Assembly: GCF_015832195.1 (NCBI RefSeq)
Contig: NC_052046.1
Location: 38,096,911-38,160,910 of the forward strand
Length of the DNA stretch: 64,000 bases
Reading direction: 5' to 3'
DNA from: Motacilla alba alba
Taxonomy: Eukaryota; Chordata; Aves; Passeriformes; Motacillidae
This document shows, piece after piece, positions 56,851-64,000 of the stretch. The position numbers were made by a program, and so were the translations under genes. Below the pieces are notes generated by a model. The model worked only from the letters and a program-made list of their open reading frames with translations. It ran no database searches and was not told the origin of the DNA. How positions within the stretch are numbered: the first letter of the stretch is position 1; every line of letters begins with the position of its first letter.

Positions 56851-59800
56851 TGTATCTCTAATGCTTAGGTGTAATAGGATATACCTTGGCGGAGTATTAT
56901 TGAAATTATTTAGTTGATGTTTGTGCACCCCAGTGTGAAGTGGTATATGAACATAAGCTATTGTTATTAACTTGCTTATTAAATTTCTTGTCACACATAT
57001 CTAGGACTACGAACTTTTCCAGCTCAGTATTTCAGTATTTCAGGAGCGAAATGACTGTTATTTCAGCTATGGACTGTGATTCACAATCCAGTATGGGTGG
57101 AAACCTTTTGTTTTTGTATAAAGACCAACAAAATTCTTTTTGTTCATCCCACCCCCTCTTCCCTCTGCAACAGTTTTGATTTAGCTGTGAAACTGGAGGT
57201 TTGAATCTTCAATTTATAACTATTCAGAAACTAGAAAGAAACTTTTTAAAGAGGAAAAAAATTACAATGTGAGCAATATAGGATTGATCCTCAGCATGGG
57301 CATTAGGAAATAAAAATGTAGATTTTCTTTCAATATTTTGGGCACATACTTAACATTAACTTCTGGGCACCCATCCAAATGTGAAATTATGGCATTATAT
57401 TTAAGAGATACTTTGAAAGGGTAACAGGATCCAGAGATATTCAATTACTTTTATGTGAAAATGTTAGATTCAGTACTCACTCAGTACCCCCCATTATGCC
57501 TTTGGAAGAAAACAAGTAGAGGAGGGTATAGACTAAAACCAGAACACATAAAGTAAAATCATTGTTGCAACTTTCACCCTTATTCAATGTAATATTGCAA
57601 ACAATTGTTATTGGTTAAAGGTAACTACACAAATCAACTACCTTAATGGGAAGAAATCACAGAGCAACTTGTGATAAAATCTTATACAATCGTGCCTTCA
57701 GACTGCAGGGACCACAGCTAAACTCTGCAGAATATATTTTGTTTCTTGTTTTAAAAATCAGTATCCAGTAAACGTGAGAGTCAGGGGCATTTTTTTTTTC
57801 TCCTTTTTCTGCATATTCTAAAAACTTCTAAATATTAGAAATTAAAAATTATCTCTGAAACTTGGCTTGTTCGAATTTTCTGATTTTGTGATATTACATG
57901 GTCAGAATGAAGCTCTAATCCACATGGCAATGAAATACTAACTTTCATCCAAATATCTCAAAGACTTTAAGTTAGTAAGATGCCACAATTTTCTGTGAAG
58001 TTCTGTGTAAATAGCCATTTTTCATAGAGTATATGGGGAACATATAAGGCTTACATGGCTTGTTCAAAAGCATAAATATCCTCTCTGTGGAAGCTGGAGT
58101 AGATTTGAAGACTTTTTCCTGGTCTTCTCTTTTTCATGCTAACTACTCCCTTTTCTACAGACAAACATAAATTAAAAATACAAAATAAAACCAAACAAAG
58201 ACTTCTAAAGAACCTCAAATGCAAACAAAAAATGAAAAACTATACAAAACACCCCACATTTAATGACTAATACTGATAACATTGGACAATTCACAGTCTG
58301 CAGTTTATTCAGTGATTTTTATCAGTTAGACTGTGCTTTTTTAAACCAAACTGTCTTTTTTTAAGAGCTATACATACCCCCTGCCTTCTATTTTTCATAT
58401 TACCTCTCCTTTCTCTCAGCTGTGAATGCTAACTCTCTATGCTAAATGGTGAAAAGTGTTGTCCTGGTGTTGTGGGCTTTGCTCCTACCCTTGCATTGTC
58501 ATTTTATCTCAGTAAGGCAATATGGAAAATAACTTGAAGTCACTTTGTGCATTCTGCTTAGTTTTTGTAACTACTGAAGAAAATAACAATTTAGGCTATT
58601 TTCTTCATATGTAAAAACTATTTGCATTTATATTTTCTGTATCAATGTGTTTCCTGAATCATCCAAACTGATTTATAGAGGTGTCTGCAGAAACGCCATC
58701 TTCATCTCAACATGTTTATGCAAAGTAGGCTCAATGCTAAGCTTTATACAACTGATAAACTGTATTCATGCTCACCTCAAATTTAATGAAGTTGAGAACA
58801 ATAGATGCGTAAAAGTGTGGAGTGTTTCCTTCTGTATGATTTGACTAGCTGGTCTGGAAATTTTTCTTAGGGTTTTCAGACTGTTTTACTGTACTTGAGC
58901 AGAGCCATTAGTTCTATGTTTGTTTGGGCTTTTTTGTTTGGGTGGTATGTTTTTTGTTTTGCAGCATGGCCTATATTATATTTTGTTAATCAAACTTTTT
59001 GTTGTTGCTTTCACTGTAGATATTGGTTGCTTGTAATAAAAATGCTGGACAGGGGATACTAAACTTGAAAATCTTTGTCAGCTTTGTTCAAAGTTAACTT
59101 TGTGGCATCAGTATGTTTTTAGTTTTATGTTTTAGTTTTATGTTTTAATTTTATTGTCTTTGTTTACTTTTATTTATTACCTTGTCTATGTGAATTGATA
59201 AAATTGGACAGAAACAGAAACAAATTTATTCTGAGTCTTTCATTAGACATAAGAAAAGTGGGCTATGACTCAAAGCCATTAAAAATTTCAGTTTTGGGAA
59301 TGTCAGAGTAGAATAGTTGTTTCTTGAAATTTCCAGGCTTTTTTTTCAGGGAAAGTTGATATGTGTGTGATAGTCAGGAAGAGAAAATGTTCTTTCTTAA
59401 TGTATCAGGCATGGAATAAAACAAGAAAATTAACTTTGAATTTGATACCTTTAATATTTCTGGATTTTAAAGTAGATGTCCCAAAATGGTCCAAATCTTA
59501 GACTCTCCAAACTGAATCTAGTGAACTCACCTTCAGCTTCTGCCTGTTTCTGCATTTTATGTGATCTTCTTGCCTTTGTAGAAATAGATATACAGCCCTC
59601 CTTGGTGTATTAGAGTTGGTTTGGAAAGTGGGAACTTTACATCTAGGGAATGTGCCTTAGCTAGAGCTCTGATTGAAATCAGTAAAATATTAATAATTCA
59701 TCAGTTATTAAATTCAATCTGGTTGTTGGCCCATACTGAAGCAAAGTAAAACTGGGATTGTGTCTAATTGTGCTTGTTATGTCCAATTGTGATGGCTCTT

Positions 59801-61049
59801 TTTAATGACACACTAATGTCATTTGTTGCTCAGATGGCCTACTTTTTGCTGTAACTAATTAGCAAAGGTAATCAGTGTTAATGATGACTTTATCATTGAC
59901 AATAATTCACTGCTTATTTTAGGGGTAATTAGTACTAACCTTATTAGAGAAAAGGCTAATAATTGGCAGTTAATAATTTTGAGGCTCTTCAGTAGAGCAC
60001 AGTAACTTAGCAAAAGTTGATCATGCAAGGGCAATAGGGTCAAAACAACTTAAAGAGAAACTGTAACTGGTTGATGAGCTTAGAGGGACACAAAAATATC
60101 CGTCCAATAGCATGCATAGGTAAAATACAGAAAGAAATCAACTTGTAATTAAATTTTGAATTGACTTAAAGGTACTTGTACCAAATCCTTGAGTTGGTAG
60201 AAAATGTTGATTAATGAATAAAGTTAGTATCTCAGGTCTCTGAGACATTACTTTGGTGAGATGATATAACTTTATTTCCACCAAAATATACAGGTAGGTA
60301 ATGTATAGGGATACACAAAAGCTAGAATGATGTGACTAATATCCCAAGCCATTTAACCTCACCAAGACATTCCCTTGACTGTGGTATACTTGGAGGGACC
60401 ACTGCATAATACAAGGGTTTCATTTTGGATTGCTAAGGAGATTACAATGATCAAGTAGTAAGGTGCTGTAGCTCCTGCAAGCTATTTATCTGTGATTTAT
60501 CCAGACTGAGTGATCCCAAAGAGGCTGAACAAACAGGCACATGGAGTGGGCAGCCTGAAAACGAGTGGAATATGTTATGGAGAAATAAAAACTGGAATAT
60601 TTGCTCAGACACTTCCCTTCATGTTGCTGAATTCACAGAATATACTCAGTCCTATAGAGATTTAGATGTAATACCTGGGAAGTTAATTGGCTGTTTCCAA
60701 GGCATAAAGCAATCCTTAACAGTTCTTCCATTAGTTTGGCATTCTCCTCCAGTAATTTTGATCTTTGTCCCTGTAGTAGAAGCTAGTGATGACTCCAATG
60801 CAGGCGATGTCATGAGAGTACAGAAAGGAGCTCCAGACACATAAGACCAGGCCAGGGCCCTGCTTTTTTATATTTGCGTTTTCAACCACAATCAGGAACA
60901 TTTTGTGAACGTAGTGAGGGAAACATTGTTGGTGTGCTATCCCAGTGTTTTCTGAGGAAATCAGAATGATCTTATTAAAACATTTCTGAAAACTGTAACC
61001 AACATGTAACTTAAACTCTGAGTTGTATTTGAATCATCAGGGTAGTCAG
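56851..61049. other. AT-rich single-copy-like non-coding DNA
   Basis: Nothing recognised: no gene, LTR or CR1 tail. Simple AT-rich stretches only. Confidence 0.5.
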
Positions 61050-61310
61050 GAATGATGCTTGAGCACTGGAAGAGAGCAAATGTCTCTCTCCTCTTGGCAA
61101 AGGTAAGAAAGGTACAGATAATTACAGACCAGTTTACCTTGATGATTGGGAAGATTATGGAATAAATAACCTGTGAAAATTTTACAGGCACATTGTGGAA
61201 AAGAAGGTAATCAGTTATGACTAGTCAATAGTTAGCATGGATTCGCAGAGGGGAAGTCTTGCCAAATCTGTAATCCTGTGATCCGGTAGATGAGGGATAT
61301 TCACTGTAAT
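61050..61310 (+). mobile_element. Ancient CR1-type RT relic
   Basis: Degraded reverse transcriptase text: EHWKRANVS at about 61063-61089, then NYRPV-like codons at about 61120-61134 and GKIME-like codons at about 61148-61162, a pattern found in LINE RT (ANVTPIFKK...NYRPVSL). A later HGF-like stretch is near 61240. Frames shift repeatedly. Only part of the element remains, probably among the oldest in the window. Confidence 0.6.
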
Positions 61311-61497
61311 TTGCATGACAAAGAAATGTAAAAACCCAAACCCACCTAACTCATTTTAAAGTCCCATAGTTGCTATTGATTCCTGCAGCAAGTCTTTGAC
61401 ATAGATTATGTCTGCAAACACAGGGTCTTGTCTTATCTGCAACTATTGATCAGAAGTGCTTTACAACAAACAGTGGAACTGCAAGAGCAGAAACTTT

Positions 61498-61525
61498 TCA
61501 GTAACTTCTTTTGAGAAGTTACTGA
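61498..61525. repeat. Perfect 12-bp inverted repeat
   Basis: TCAGTAACTTCT and AGAAGTTACTGA flank a four-base TTTG loop. No coding or terminator context. Confidence 0.8.
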
Positions 61526-61727
61526 TACCAAGATTTGCTTTGTAAAGCAATTCCAGTATTTACTTGTTTACATTCATTTTGCATTTTGCAAGGGAGCAAC
61601 AATGCATCCCACTTCAGTTTTTTCATATAGGTCTGTACTAGTCTGAAAACAAACCAGTGGGACATTCCAAATCAGAACTACAATTTAATAGGAAAATTAA
61701 AGTAAATGCAGAAAACACTGGCCTAAA

Positions 61728-62230
61728 CTGACAGAGTCTGGATGCAACCTGACACCCTGTTGGTCAGGGTGGTGGTAGCAATTCAATTAAATGGTCGCCG
61801 CAGTCCTCTTGAAGTGATAAATGTGGTTTTGTCGAAGCAGTGATCTGGTAGATGGGTCTCGTCTTCCTCAGAAGGTCCAGTGGTTGTCAGGTAGCTCCTG
61901 TCCTCTGGACGGGTGAGGATGCTTGTGATGTTCCAAATCTCAGGTTATGTCCAGGTAGGAATGCTTGGTTCCTCCCCTGGGCGGAGCATCTCACAGAGGG
62001 ATGATGTAATTTTATGAGTCATGCAGGGAGACCTTGATGGCCCATTAGCAAAAGATATCCCTCAGAGAGAGCTGTCAGGGATGAGTCATGGAAGAGATAA
62101 AGAGCACTGCCCTACCTGGTTTTAACAGCTTATGAAAATGGTCACAGAGTACATACTTTTGGTTACATCTTACATTGTAACCTAAGACAAGGTCAAAAAC
62201 CTTGGCATGAACTCCATTGCATTTTAATTT
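61728..62230 (-). mobile_element. Possible old LTR-like repeat
   Basis: A GC-richer island with CACCCTGTTGGTCAGGGTGG and GGGCGGAGCATC-type text that looks like a known class of avian LTR or its internal start. Strand is a guess. No clear ends or target duplication were found. Confidence 0.35.
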
Positions 62231-64000
62231 TCTAACAATAAGTGTGTACTCCTATGGAAGAAAGTTACAAATGGGTGATTAAAAAAATCCCACAATGATC
62301 AAGATTATTCGTGTAGATTCATAATCCTATGAGAATGATGAACATTTCCTCTTGTTTAGAGAGATGTTGGGAAAAGTGACTCTCTGTCCTGCAGGCCTAT
62401 GGCTTTCTAGTGCAGTCCATGCTCAGGCAAAGTAAATTTGGTTTGGATCTACCTCAAACAGAAATTCAATCCCACAGTCAGTGTTAATTGCACAAGTGGA
62501 TTATATGTGGGCATAACTAGTCATTCTGAATGAATAATACATTTTGTAATGCTCAGTGTTTCCTGTCAGTATTCTCTGAATGTGTTCTGGGAATAATATC
62601 TAACTGCTGAAGCAAATTATTTCAGTAACAGTTAGCTGGCCAAAGTCTCCACCTGTTTTCTGGAGGTTGATGAGGATATTGTGGGTTTGCCTACAGAAAG
62701 CAGAGAAACTTTTCTGCTACTTCTAATTAGTTGTTAGAAAAGCTAATATACAAAAGCTAATACTTTGAAGCTAACTGCTTCAAGTGCTGGGATTCAGAGC
62801 ATATAAAGAAATTTAGAGCTTTTTTTACAAATAAGCCCTACTAGAATGACATTGAATGAGAAATGCAGGATAAATTTCTCTTTTTTTGTGGGTTTTTTGG
62901 GGCAGTTTTGTTGTTTGTTGGTTTTGTTGTTTGGGGGGTTTTTTGTGGGGTGTTTTTTGGTACTGTCTTTATCACAGCCAGCTATAAATTTGTTATGTGT
63001 GAATAGAAAGGAAGTAAAATTAAGGGTTTTTTTTCTGTTACATAGAGGTTATGTGGTGGCACATACCATTTCCGATGAACTACACAAATTCAGGCCTTCC
63101 TGACGTACAAGTAATTTAGTGCATCTTTTCCTGAAAGAAAAGGTTACAGGTTTTCAAGTGCAGAACAAAACTTTGCAAGACTTATTGAGCAGCAATTGAC
63201 ATCCCAATTAATGCATAATTCAAAGAGCATTAAAGATATGCCAAGATGTGCCTTGATATGCCAAGGTCTTGCCTGAGGAAAGGCGAGTTTGATACTGTTC
63301 TTATCAATGCATAAAAGGGAAATATTTTCATTTATAGTTGAAGACATCTTTGTGAAATGTGTCCATTCTGAAGATGATGGATACTGGTAGATATAATGCA
63401 GATAGATATCCTGATTTACATTTTATTCATTGCCCTTTACAACCTTTTTCAGGTGTTGTTCAAATTTGAGCAAAAAAAAAGAACTAAAGCAATTGTAATT
63501 CTTTTTTTTTTTTTTTCCTCTTGAGAGTCACTCTACAAATTTGGAGACGAGGGCAATGTTTCAGTGATGACATTTGGTGCTGCTCCTTGCCCGCCCATGC
63601 TTAAAGAATTAACATACATCCAGATTTTCACTGTAAGAAATGTCTAGTCTGGGGGGTTTTTGCTTCAAAAAAAAGCCCGTGCTGACTTCAGACCTGTAAC
63701 TTAAATTCTCAGAATAATATGCAAATGGAACATTGATGGTAAAGCTTATGCTGGCTTGATGATTAAAAGTGGATTTTATATTCTACAAGCAGAAATGTCC
63801 TAGTAGTTATTTTCTCGGGAACAGAGAATGAAGCTCTGTTATTTTTTATATTTTCTGATTTGTAGTCCAAAAGTTTGCTAGCACTGCTGCTTGTCCTTCT
63901 GAGATATTTTGCAGATGATACACAAATAAGACATTTCTACAGACATTTCTATGTACATTCTAAGTACATACCATGAGAACATCTGTGATTTGCGGTAACA
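62231..64000. other. AT-rich non-coding DNA with a G/T-rich tract
   Basis: No gene recognised. A G/T-rich tract lies at about 62884-62960. The overlapping 85-residue frame is a translation of that tract. Confidence 0.5.

Noticed and set aside
1..64000. CRISPR array, bacterial operons, phage
   Set aside because: No regular spacer-repeat pattern, Shine-Dalgarno sites or prokaryotic gene density. The repeat content is avian.

Overview
The window looks like nuclear DNA of a bird, most likely a songbird. It carries CR1 LINE copies in both orientations that end in the ATTCTGTGATTCT-type 3' tail, together with many betaretrovirus-like (ERVK), gammaretrovirus-like and ERVL-like LTR elements. Species and chromosome cannot be read from the sequence. 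I see no host protein-coding gene, rRNA, tRNA or CRISPR array. Every long coding stretch I could assign belongs to a retroelement, and all are broken by stops, frameshifts or insertions.

Layout. 1-2.7 kb: plain AT-rich DNA with one possible LTR. 2.7-5.6 kb: three CR1 pieces, one split by a solo LTR. 6.0-7.4 kb: two adjoining solo LTRs. 9358-21651: a full-length gammaretrovirus-like provirus (called A) with both LTRs, a 4-bp target duplication, a tRNA-Pro-like primer site, an unusually long repeat-filled leader, gag, pro-pol and env; a solo LTR sits inside its env. 21773 to about 36603: an ERVK-like provirus stretched to about 15 kb by insertions. Its 5' LTR holds an LTR that itself holds another LTR. 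Its leader/gag is interrupted by a second, internally deleted gammaretrovirus-like provirus (A'). Its dut/pro, RT and 3' regions each hold further LTRs. 39.2-42.2 kb: another solo LTR, then a CR1 copy split by a 1.4-kb ERVL-like LTR. 42.2-64 kb: mostly single-copy AT-rich non-coding DNA with one clean solo LTR (54258-54881), an old CR1 fragment, an even older CR1 relic and two uncertain LTR-like blocks.

Target-site duplications and interruption order give a relative history. CR1 copies and the ERVK provirus are hosts for later insertions. In the ERVK 5' LTR the order is ERVK LTR, then LTR J, then LTR G. In RT it is pol, then LTR L, then LTR C. Provirus A took a leader LTR (probable) and an env solo LTR after it integrated. 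Its two LTRs differ by roughly 4 percent by eye, so it is not recent.

The most unusual structure is the leader of provirus A (9860-12599). It contains 51-bp-spaced GC-rich repeats, then 50-bp-spaced GGCCATNTT units, then a G-poor AT-rich array with a period near 28 bp built on CCRCCATNTTTATT. The last two share a YY1-like core. Whether this array binds a factor or acts in RNA is untested.
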